From JBBRNV01 sp038227435 (GTDB lineage Bacteria > Patescibacteriota > Minisyncoccia > Phycocordibacterales > CALRBL01), in the NCBI GenBank assembly GCA_038227435.1, contig JBBRPW010000009.1, forward strand, positions 1-23,579: a stretch of DNA of 23,579 bases. The letters are read 5' to 3'. The notes beneath the pieces were generated by a model. It had not been told where the DNA came from. It was given only the letters and a program-made list of their open reading frames with translations, and searched no databases. Below are positions 15,206-21,871 of the stretch, one piece after another; the stretch's first letter is position 1; each line of letters opens with the position of its first letter. The translations under genes were made by a program, and so were the position numbers.

Positions 15206-16279
15206 ATGTCATTTTTACATTCATTACTAGGCGGAAATACGGTCGAAAACGGAGGAGGCGAAGTCCACTATACGCACGACAGTTTAGCTATTGGCGACAC
15301 AGTTGTAGATGCTTTTATCAGACTTCAAGTTGCTGAGGAGCTTATTGATGTTGAGCATCATCGGGACATGCTTTGTATGACTTTTGCTGATAAAATTCCG
15401 TATGAATTTGCCGAAGTAATTGCAGGAGTAGGAAATAGTGCGAACGCTGCTGTTTCACTCGCTCGACTTGGTCTTAAATCAGCCATCTATACAAACTTAG
15501 GAGACGACACGTACGCAGACGACTGTATAAAAAGTTTTAATGACAATAACGTAAGTACGGAATTTATTGTAAAAAATAAGGGTCAAAAAACTAATTATCA
15601 CTACGTACTTTGGTTTAAAAATGAGAGAACTATTTTAATTAAACATTTCGAATATCCATACATATTTCCTAAAAATTGTGTACCTAAATATTTGTATCTT
15701 AGTTCTCTCTCACAAACATCTCTCGCCTTTCACACTGATATTGCAGAATGGGTAAAAGCACATCCTGAAACCAAATTAGTTTTTCAACCTGGAACCTTTC
15801 AAATTAAATTAGGGAAAGAAGTACTTAAAGACGTATATGCTCATACCGACATTTTTGTATGTAATAAAGAAGAAGCTGAAAAAATATTAAATATTGATGC
15901 AGCGCTTGGTGATGATCATATTAAAAAATTATTGCGAATGGTGCATGGTCTTGGCCCAAAGACTGTAATTATTACTGACGGTCCAAAAGGTGCATATGCA
16001 GCAACATTTAATAATGACAGAGAAGAAGTATATTTTGCTCAACCCTATCCCGATCCAAAAGAACCCTACGAACGAACAGGTGCGGGTGATGCATTTGCAT
16101 CAACGGTTGTTGGTGCTCTTATGCTTGGAAAAAATTTAGGTGATGCGCTTGAGTGGGGTTCAGTAAATTCAATGTCGGTAACACAAGACATTGGAGCCCA
16201 ACGAGGCCTTTTAGGACAAGGAAAGATTGAAGAATATATTCAATCAGCACCTCCAGCATGGGGCGCAGTTAAAATTTAA
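15206..16279 (+). CDS. PfkB/ribokinase-family carbohydrate or nucleoside kinase
   Basis: Transfers phosphate from ATP to a sugar or nucleoside; 357 aa. The ribokinase fold is marked by the N-terminal GVGNSANAAVSLARLGLKSAIYTNLGDD block (sugar-binding glycines and asparagines) and the C-terminal signature ERTGAGDAFAS, with catalytic base D295, preceded by VIITDGPKGAYAA. The first 35 residues, with polar HYTHDSLAIGDTVVDAFIRL, include the family's initial beta strand motif. An unusual feature is the LQVAEELIDVEHHRDMLCMTFADKIPYE stretch before the glycine block, possibly forming the lid. Substrate cannot be assigned; ribose, fructose phosphate or nucleosides are all possible. It is followed by two small genes with gaps of 28 and 24 nt, probably one transcription unit. 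Confidence 0.88.
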   Translation: MSFLHSLLGGNTVENGGGEVHYTHDSLAIGDTVVDAFIRLQVAEELIDVEHHRDMLCMTFADKIPYEFAEVIAGVGNSANAAVSLARLGLKSAIYTNLGDDTYADDCIKSFNDNNVSTEFIVKNKGQKTNYHYVLWFKNERTILIKHFEYPYIFPKNCVPKYLYLSSLSQTSLAFHTDIAEWVKAHPETKLVFQPGTFQIKLGKEVLKDVYAHTDIFVCNKEEAEKILNIDAALGDDHIKKLLRMVHGLGPKTVIITDGPKGAYAATFNNDREEVYFAQPYPDPKEPYERTGAGDAFASTVVGALMLGKNLGDALEWGSVNSMSVTQDIGAQRGLLGQGKIEEYIQSAPPAWGAVKI

Positions 16280-16307
16280 TTTAAAAAATTGTACTAATAA
16301 TATTCAT

Positions 16308-16751
16308 ATGGAACCAAAATCTGAACTATCACACGACCATGAATTTCATCCACGATACGAAGTGGCTGATGCTAAAATATTAGAGGCTGTTAAATCTTTA
16401 TCGTCTGCCACTGAATTAATCGGTAAAGCAATTAAATCACCTGATCAGGCTCAATTATTAATTGAGAAATATAATGAAAAAATTGAGCTTGCATTTGAAT
16501 TTTTCCAATCACTTGTTGATCAAAAAAATGCAAGGTCAGAGGAAGTTCACATGGGACGTGTTGCTACTGCATCCCATGCACTTAATTCACTTCAATACGA
16601 GCGTAAAAAAATGGATGTGATGCTAGCAGATCCTTCATCTGAAATTCATTCGCATATTCAAAACTTAGATGAAATGAATAAATATGACTCTGAAAAAATT
16701 ACGGAAATGCGAATTGAATTACGAAAAGGATTAGGACTCGATGCCGAATAA
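16308..16751 (+). CDS. Small helical protein, unrecognised
   Basis: The ATG at 16308-16310 gives 147 aa; the frame is open earlier but that part overlaps the kinase gene and reads as shadow sequence. The product is soluble and nearly all helical with no signal peptide or membrane segment. It has a His-rich start (HDHEFHPRYE) and heptad-like stretches such as LIEKYNEKIELAFEFFQSLV. It ends in a charged helix (ITEMRIELRKGLGLDAE). I do not recognise the family. It sits 28 nt after the kinase and 24 nt before another small helical gene, so the two may be functionally paired. No Shine-Dalgarno sequence; TAATAA lies 7 bp before the ATG. Confidence 0.7.
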   Translation: MEPKSELSHDHEFHPRYEVADAKILEAVKSLSSATELIGKAIKSPDQAQLLIEKYNEKIELAFEFFQSLVDQKNARSEEVHMGRVATASHALNSLQYERKKMDVMLADPSSEIHSHIQNLDEMNKYDSEKITEMRIELRKGLGLDAE

Positions 16752-16775
16752 TAGATATTAAATAATTTTAAATAT

Positions 16776-17228
16776 ATGGAATCAGAAAATGACTTTATTG
16801 AGTTAAATTCTCCGAACTCAAAGGCGTCAGAGATTGGGAAAGTTTCAACTAAACTTTTAACACTCTATGACGAAGCAATTCGTTTGGATAAAGAACTAAC
16901 TGAATATGAAGAAGTAGATACGAAAGTACAAAGATTACTTCCTGACATTAAAGCTTTGGTAGACGAGACAGATGAATATATTGAGTACTGCAATTCAATG
17001 GGCACAGAACCTGATCCTGCTTTTATTGAAAGAGTTAATTTTCTATATCAAGGAAAAACAATAAGGCTCAAATCTTTAATGGAAAAAAGAGAGAAATTAG
17101 GAAGTAAAAAAGAGGAATTTGAGAAAAATGAGGACAAAGCAGAAATCATTGATTCAATTAAGCAACTGCGAAAAACGCTTATAAGAATGGGAGTTCCTGA
17201 AGCAGAAATTATCCAGGTTCCTAACTAG
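16776..17228 (+). CDS. Small coiled-coil protein, unrecognised
   Basis: A 150 aa, acidic, helix-rich protein without signal peptide, membrane segment or recognisable domain. Long charged stretches (LYDEAIRLDKELTEYEEVDTK and MEKREKLGSKKEEFEKNEDK) predict coiled coils, and the C-terminal IKQLRKTLIRMGVPEAEIIQV is a possible amphipathic helix. Its ATG is preceded by A/T-only sequence with no Shine-Dalgarno site. It ends only 8 bp from the stop of the convergent transketolase gene, with no terminator between them, so the two transcripts probably overlap. Function unknown. Confidence 0.72.
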   Translation: MESENDFIELNSPNSKASEIGKVSTKLLTLYDEAIRLDKELTEYEEVDTKVQRLLPDIKALVDETDEYIEYCNSMGTEPDPAFIERVNFLYQGKTIRLKSLMEKREKLGSKKEEFEKNEDKAEIIDSIKQLRKTLIRMGVPEAEIIQVPN

Positions 17229-17236
17229 TTTCCTGA

Positions 17237-18241
17237 CTAAATTTCCCTTGCTGCTTTTTTAATTGATTCCACTCCCATTCCATAGTGTTCAATTAATTCT
17301 TCAGGTGTTCCTGATTGTCCAAATACATTTTGTACTCCAATTCGAATTATTTTTGTTGGAAGTTTTTCGCTTAATAGTTCTGCGATTGCTCCGCCAAGCC
17401 CTCCAACTACTTGATGCTCCTCTATTGTAATTACCAGTTCCGTTTTTGTAACTGATTCTAAAATAGTTTTTTCATCGAGTGGTTTAATTGTTGGAACATT
17501 TATTACTTCGCACAACACGTTTTCAATCTCTAATTCTTTTGCAGCTTGAAGTGCTTTATGAACAAGAGCTCCTGTTGCAATTAATGATATTTTTTTTGAG
17601 GCTATTTCATTTTTTACATCTAATTTTCCGTTCAAATTACTCCATAGCACATACGCTTTTCCGATTTCAAATGGTGAGTCTGCAGTAGTAATAATAGGGG
17701 TTTTTTCACGCGCTAAACGAATATAAGTTGGACTATCGGTTAATGCCGCTGCTATTGTGGCTTTCTTCGCTTCCAAAGCATCGCATGGTGAAATAACAAC
17801 CATTCGTGGGATAACACGCATAAGAGCTATGTCCTCAACCGCTTGGTGAGTTCCACCGTCTGGACCCACTGAAACACCGGCATGCGAGCCTCCTATTTTT
17901 ACCGGTACATTATTGTAGGCAATTGTTGTTCTAATTTGCTCCCAGTTTCGCCCAGGGCTAAACATGGCATACGATGCAATAAATGGAATTTTACCCATGG
18001 CCGCCATTCCAGAAGCCACTGATGCCATATTCTGCTCTCCTATTCCCATTTCAAAATATCGTTTAGGAAATTCTTCTTTGAATAAAGAGATCTTTGATGA
18101 ATCAGTGAGGTCGGCACAAAGTGCTACAACATTTTCATTATGTCGTCCTGCAATAAGCAATCCTTCACCAAAACCTTGGCGAATCGGTTGCTGTTCAACA
18201 TCTTTATTAAATATATTTGGATTGAGGTGTTTAGCTAACAT
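17237..18241 (-). CDS. tktB: Transketolase, C-terminal subunit (pyrimidine-binding and C-terminal domains)
   Basis: Second half of a split transketolase, 334 aa, which moves two-carbon units between sugar phosphates in the non-oxidative pentose phosphate pathway. The pyrimidine-binding domain has RYFEMGIGEQNMASVASGMA with the catalytic Glu at E69, and SHAGVSVGPDGGTHQAVEDIALMR, the substrate-facing loop. IRLAREKTP follows, then the C-terminal domain with LIATGALVHKALQAA, EHQVVGGLGGAIAELL and GTPEELIEHYGM. It has the size and order of two-gene transketolases and of the E1-beta-like half of related enzymes. Its ATG is 28 nt after the N-terminal subunit gene, consistent with one operon and stoichiometric expression. 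The symbol is conventional for the C-terminal half; a 1-deoxyxylulose-5-phosphate synthase role is less likely because the N-terminal half is of transketolase type. Confidence 0.87.
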   Translation of the reverse strand: MLAKHLNPNIFNKDVEQQPIRQGFGEGLLIAGRHNENVVALCADLTDSSKISLFKEEFPKRYFEMGIGEQNMASVASGMAAMGKIPFIASYAMFSPGRNWEQIRTTIAYNNVPVKIGGSHAGVSVGPDGGTHQAVEDIALMRVIPRMVVISPCDALEAKKATIAAALTDSPTYIRLAREKTPIITTADSPFEIGKAYVLWSNLNGKLDVKNEIASKKISLIATGALVHKALQAAKELEIENVLCEVINVPTIKPLDEKTILESVTKTELVITIEEHQVVGGLGGAIAELLSEKLPTKIIRIGVQNVFGQSGTPEELIEHYGMGVESIKKAAREI

Positions 18242-18269
18242 TTTATTTTTTCTTTATCGAAATTTCATC

Positions 18270-19157
18270 TTATTCGTGCTCACCTTTCACTTTTCCTCCC
18301 AAGCTACGTAATTCTTTTAATGCCATTTCCCCTTGTTCTTTGTTAGGAGGAGTTCCATGCCAGTATGGCTTGAATTCAAATTCATGAACTCCTTTTCCTG
18401 GAATTGTGTGGGCAATGATTACGCTCGGTTTATTAAATGTTGCTTTTGCAGTAGTTACATTTGTAATAATGTCATCAAAATCGTGTCCGTTTACTTCAAA
18501 TACTTTCCAATTAAATGCTTCAAATTTTTTTGAGAGCGATTCAAGTGGCATTATGTCTTCAGTGAATCCATCAATCTGAATATTATTTCGATCAACAATT
18601 AAAATTAAATTTCCCAATTTTTCTTTTGCTGCAAGCATAATTGCTTCCCAGTTTTGCCCCTCATCTAATTCACCGTCTCCCACAAAACAATACACATATT
18701 TACCGCTCATTTCACTTGGAGCTCCAAATTTTCCAGCTCTTGCATCCAACCTATCTACCAACGCCATTCCAACAGCTTGCGACAAACCAGAACCAAGCGG
18801 CCCTGAACTAGTTTCAACAAAAGGAGCGAACTCCCTATGAGGATGACCTTGCAACCTTGAGCCGAATTTGCGAAGTGTTAATAATTCGCTCACCGGAAAA
18901 TATCCAGCGTGAGCGAGAGTAGAATATAGCACTGGGCAAATATGACCGTTAGATAAAACGAGTCTGTCTCGCTCTTCCCACTTTGAATTTAATGGATCGT
19001 GTTTTAATAAATAAAAATAAAAGGCAGTAAAAACATCTGCCATACCAAGTGGCCCTGCTGTATGACCAGAACCTGCGGCTACAAGCATTTCGATAATGGA
19101 CTCGCGAACTTTTTCTGCTTTTTCGGTAAGCAATTCTTGAAGTTCAACTGAAATCAT
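18270..19157 (-). CDS. tktA: Transketolase, N-terminal subunit (thiamine diphosphate-binding domain)
   Basis: First half of the split transketolase, 295 aa. The thiamine diphosphate motif is clear: GDG at 160-162, then DRNNIQIDG with N191-N192. Other hallmarks are GSGHTAGPLGMADVF with H32, LVLSNGHICPVLYSTLAHAGY with H72, LQGHPHREFAPFVETSSGPLGSGLSQAVGMAL, and TIPGKGVHEFE near the end. The protein ends after WHGTPPNKEQGEMALKELR, where single-chain transketolases continue into the pyrimidine domain, so the split is at the normal domain boundary and not a frameshift. The ATG at 19155-19157 lies 6 bp from an extended -10 box and 20 bp from a terminator, making this the first gene of a two-gene operon. 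Confidence 0.9.
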   Translation of the reverse strand: MISVELQELLTEKAEKVRESIIEMLVAAGSGHTAGPLGMADVFTAFYFYLLKHDPLNSKWEERDRLVLSNGHICPVLYSTLAHAGYFPVSELLTLRKFGSRLQGHPHREFAPFVETSSGPLGSGLSQAVGMALVDRLDARAGKFGAPSEMSGKYVYCFVGDGELDEGQNWEAIMLAAKEKLGNLILIVDRNNIQIDGFTEDIMPLESLSKKFEAFNWKVFEVNGHDFDDIITNVTTAKATFNKPSVIIAHTIPGKGVHEFEFKPYWHGTPPNKEQGEMALKELRSLGGKVKGEHE

Positions 19158-19172
19158 ATGTCTATATTAACA
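19158..19172 (-). promoter_or_regulatory. Transketolase operon promoter, extended -10, leaderless type
   Basis: The minus strand reads TGTTAATAT with the hexamer TAATAT at 19164-19169, then six bases to the ATG. No clear -35. It starts immediately downstream of the bidirectional terminator. Confidence 0.5.
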
Positions 19173-19176
19173 CAAC

Positions 19177-19207
19177 AAAAAACATTACTCACAGAGTAAT
19201 GTTTTTT
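19177..19207. terminator. Bidirectional Rho-independent terminator
   Basis: A perfect 8 bp stem (19183-19190 cattactc, 19194-19201 gagtaatg) with a 3 nt loop is flanked by A6 at 19177-19182 and T6 at 19202-19207, so the pairing extends to 14 bp and gives a U-run on either strand. It ends the large leftward surface-protein gene and insulates it from the transketolase operon. Confidence 0.85.
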
Positions 19208-19208
19208 G

Positions 19209-19273
19209 AACCTGTAATATCAGGTTGATCGTTATACTTATGTATCGATCCTGAACTATAAAACTATTTTATA
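19209..19273. repeat. Cluster of inverted repeats downstream of the surface-protein gene
   Basis: Three further inverted repeats lie between the surface-protein stop codon and the terminator: aacctg/caggtt (19209-19214 with 19221-19226), gatcg/cgatc around 19226-19250, and tataaaa/ttttata (19257-19263 with 19267-19273). The second can be extended by tcag/ctga pairing that competes with the first. They could protect the 3' end of the mRNA or encode a small structured RNA; nothing in the sequence decides. Confidence 0.4.
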
Positions 19274-19276
19274 ATT

Positions 19277-21871
19277 TTATCTTCTCGTTCTGTTTAAATA
19301 ATCCTGCACGGCTTGCATCATACGACTCAAATCTAGTGATGTAAGTACATTCGCTGGTGAATATTTTCCATTATTGTAGAAACTTGATTCTTTTGTGGGC
19401 TTTTGAACTTGAGTATTTGTTGTACTGTTATCAGTTGTCCCATTTTTCAACCCATTGAGAGTTGAGTTTGTAACACTGTTTGTTGTTGGGGCGTTCAGGT
19501 AAAAATAGTTACTACTAAATATTCGTAAGTACTGACCATTTCCAACATAAATATTCATTTTCCAAAGTCCGGTTGGATTTTGAATTGAAGTAGGAATATT
19601 GACCGTATATGAATTTGGATTTTGTGCAAAGGATGCCACCTCACCAGGTGGTAACAAACTCATCGAGTCGCCTCCATCGCTTCTACTTAAAAATAAACCG
19701 TATGTATTAGATCCAGTAACTGAACCAAGCCAACTTAAATTAAACTGATTTCCCATTTGAAGTGATGAGTTGAATGGATATGCTGGAGAAGTAAAACTAA
19801 GTGATCCTACAACCGGTGTTGGTTGAATAATTTGTACAGGAGGAGTAGTGAGTGTAAACGAGTTACTTCTAAATATTCTGGTAAGTGCGCCGCTTCCAGT
19901 AGTTAATTCAAATCGCCACAGCTGCCCTGAAGGATTGTTTGGAACTGTAGGAATTGTAATGGTGTATGAGTTTGGATTCTGTGCAAATGTTCCATTTACT
20001 CCGCTTGGTAGAACATTTATACCCCCAGTTCCATCAGCTTTAACCAATGTGAGTCCGTATGTAAGTGGCCCTGACATTGCTCCATTCCAGTGCAATGTAA
20101 ATGTACTTCCCATTTGAAGTGATGAATTGAATGGATATGCGGGAGATGTAAATGCAATGTCTCCGATTGGTGCATCTGCACCTTGGTTAAAGGTAAGGTT
20201 AATAGGTGAAATTCCTCCTGCGGGACCCACTCCGTTTCCTTGAATTGTTGGAATCACCGTTACTCGAAGTGCTCCAGGGTTCGTAATGTCTGCACTTGTA
20301 AGCGCTAAATCTCCGTATCCTTGAGAGTCTGCTGAAATTGTTCGTGAGAATGTATTTCCTCCTTGAGTAAAGCCTAATGTAAATCCTGTAGCACCCACTC
20401 CTCTTACTCTAAACAAGTAAAGTCGAGTTGGTCCGTAATCTAATACTTGATTATTTGTTGGGTAAATAAATTCAGGAGTAACCGTAATAGGCGTTGCCGA
20501 TGATGTTACTGTAAATGGCATTCTATTAGATTCTATTGTGTTTCCGTTTATTATAGTTAGACCGTACGTTTGACCTCCATAAATTTGAGATGTGAAGCAG
20601 TTAGTAGAGTTTTGTATTGAACAATTTGTAACTTGCTCAGGAATTGCAAAAGAGAGAGTGTTGCTATTAATTATAGTTGGGTTGCTAATAATTCCATTTC
20701 CAAAATGGATTTTAGTTGTTTGGCTAAAGACTGCTCCATTCGTTGAAGAAACTCGCACAACAGTTCCTATTGGTCCACTTGTTGGAGTAAATGCAATTAT
20801 AGGTGGAATTAAAGCATGGAAACCAGTTCCAATAGATGGATTAGCGGAAGAAAGATCAAGATCTCTATATATTGGCTGAGGTATACTTGATCCATTACCG
20901 TTTGGCATTACTGAATAAACAACTCTGTCTAGTCTAAACTCAAATTGAGTTCCAGGTGTTACATGAAGTAATGATTCGTCAAAAGCTCCATATACACTAA
21001 ACCTTACTGCTCCGTTCTGATTAGTAGGAAAACCATATCTCCCTAAAGCATCTACAGTTACGGCATCAGGTTTAAGATAAGAAACTAAATTCATTTCAGA
21101 TACTCTATTTCCATTTGTGTCGTATACACCAATTTTAAACGCACCTTCAGCAGGTACAAATAAAGATGGACTATGGCTGTTAATAAATATTTCTAAGTTT
21201 ACCTTTGCTTGAACACTCTCTGTTCCGTCTTCCCGTATCGTTCGAATTTCATTAAATGTTTTACTGTCCGAAGTAACCGTTGGTGGAAGAGGTACGACAG
21301 TAGGAACAGTTACGTTAAAATTTTCAATATTTGACCGAGCTCCATTTGCGTCTGTTGCAATTGATACTTGAGTTCCTGAATTAATAGGAATTAAACAAGG
21401 ATTTCCCGCTCCGTAACATCCGCTAATTTGATCGGGTAGAACAAATGAAATTGTGTTTGAATCAATACGATTAATATTTCCATCAAATAGTTCGCCGGCT
21501 AATCGAATTTTTGTATTAGTTGGAAAGTTAGCATCTTTTGTTGATTTCACCGTAATTGTAGTTCCAACTGGGCCACTTGTAGGTGTAATTGAAATTTGTG
21601 GTGCTAGTGTAACAGCTGATCCTAGGTATAAATTCACTGAATTTGATTCAGATCCGTCTGGGTTTACTGAAGAGATTGAGTAATTTTTATTTAGTGTTAT
21701 TAAACTAGTGTCAGTACATTTTGGATAATTAACACAAACTGATGATGGAACTTTGAATCTGCCGATTGAATCATCGAGGACTACATCGTCTGTAATGTAA
21801 CCGGGGCCGAATTTAATTTTTTGCTTGATGAGAGATTCCACTTGAAACACCCAGCACAACATCTGATCCAA
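19277..21871 (-). CDS. Large secreted IPT-repeat protein, C-terminal part (reading frame after a +1 shift)
   Basis: The continuation of the protein begun at 23282, in the frame shifted by one base at an A6 run (21817-21822). The apparent N-terminal residues before KIKFGPG are out-of-frame translation, so the true join is near 21816. Contents in order: the second half of one IPT-like repeat, two complete IPT-like repeats (ISITPTSGPVGTTITV and IIAFTPTSGPIGTVVRV), separate beta-rich modules, then two tandem repeats of about 119 aa that each begin with FTSPAYPFNSSLQMG and end with FRSN or FSSN followed by F. After these come a Ser/Thr/Asn-rich linker and the end segment LTSLDLSRMMQAVQDYLNRTRR. 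Each IPT-like repeat carries a close Cys pair (CX5C, CX6C, CX7C). The architecture fits an exported adhesin or surface-layer-like protein. No sortase signal is visible. Confidence 0.75.
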   Translation of the reverse strand: MDQMLCWVFQVESLIKQKIKFGPGYITDDVVLDDSIGRFKVPSSVCVNYPKCTDTSLITLNKNYSISSVNPDGSESNSVNLYLGSAVTLAPQISITPTSGPVGTTITVKSTKDANFPTNTKIRLAGELFDGNINRIDSNTISFVLPDQISGCYGAGNPCLIPINSGTQVSIATDANGARSNIENFNVTVPTVVPLPPTVTSDSKTFNEIRTIREDGTESVQAKVNLEIFINSHSPSLFVPAEGAFKIGVYDTNGNRVSEMNLVSYLKPDAVTVDALGRYGFPTNQNGAVRFSVYGAFDESLLHVTPGTQFEFRLDRVVYSVMPNGNGSSIPQPIYRDLDLSSANPSIGTGFHALIPPIIAFTPTSGPIGTVVRVSSTNGAVFSQTTKIHFGNGIISNPTIINSNTLSFAIPEQVTNCSIQNSTNCFTSQIYGGQTYGLTIINGNTIESNRMPFTVTSSATPITVTPEFIYPTNNQVLDYGPTRLYLFRVRGVGATGFTLGFTQGGNTFSRTISADSQGYGDLALTSADITNPGALRVTVIPTIQGNGVGPAGGISPINLTFNQGADAPIGDIAFTSPAYPFNSSLQMGSTFTLHWNGAMSGPLTYGLTLVKADGTGGINVLPSGVNGTFAQNPNSYTITIPTVPNNPSGQLWRFELTTGSGALTRIFRSNSFTLTTPPVQIIQPTPVVGSLSFTSPAYPFNSSLQMGNQFNLSWLGSVTGSNTYGLFLSRSDGGDSMSLLPPGEVASFAQNPNSYTVNIPTSIQNPTGLWKMNIYVGNGQYLRIFSSNYFYLNAPTTNSVTNSTLNGLKNGTTDNSTTNTQVQKPTKESSFYNNGKYSPANVLTSLDLSRMMQAVQDYLNRTRR
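19751..20153 (-). repeat. Tandem protein repeat, near-identical DNA blocks 357 bp apart
   Basis: The DNA at 19751-19796 and 20108-20153 is nearly identical (both contain tcccatttgaagtgatga), encoding FTSPAYPFNSSLQMG twice at a spacing of 357 bp, or 119 codons. The remaining parts of the two repeat units match at protein level (for example FAQNPNSYT in both) but less at DNA level, which points to an older duplication with local constraint or gene conversion. Confidence 0.75.

Noticed and set aside
18241..18270. Transketolase as one gene broken by a frameshift
   Set aside because: The break falls at the usual domain boundary, and the second gene has its own ATG and a conserved N-terminus after a 28 nt gap, as in natural two-gene transketolases.
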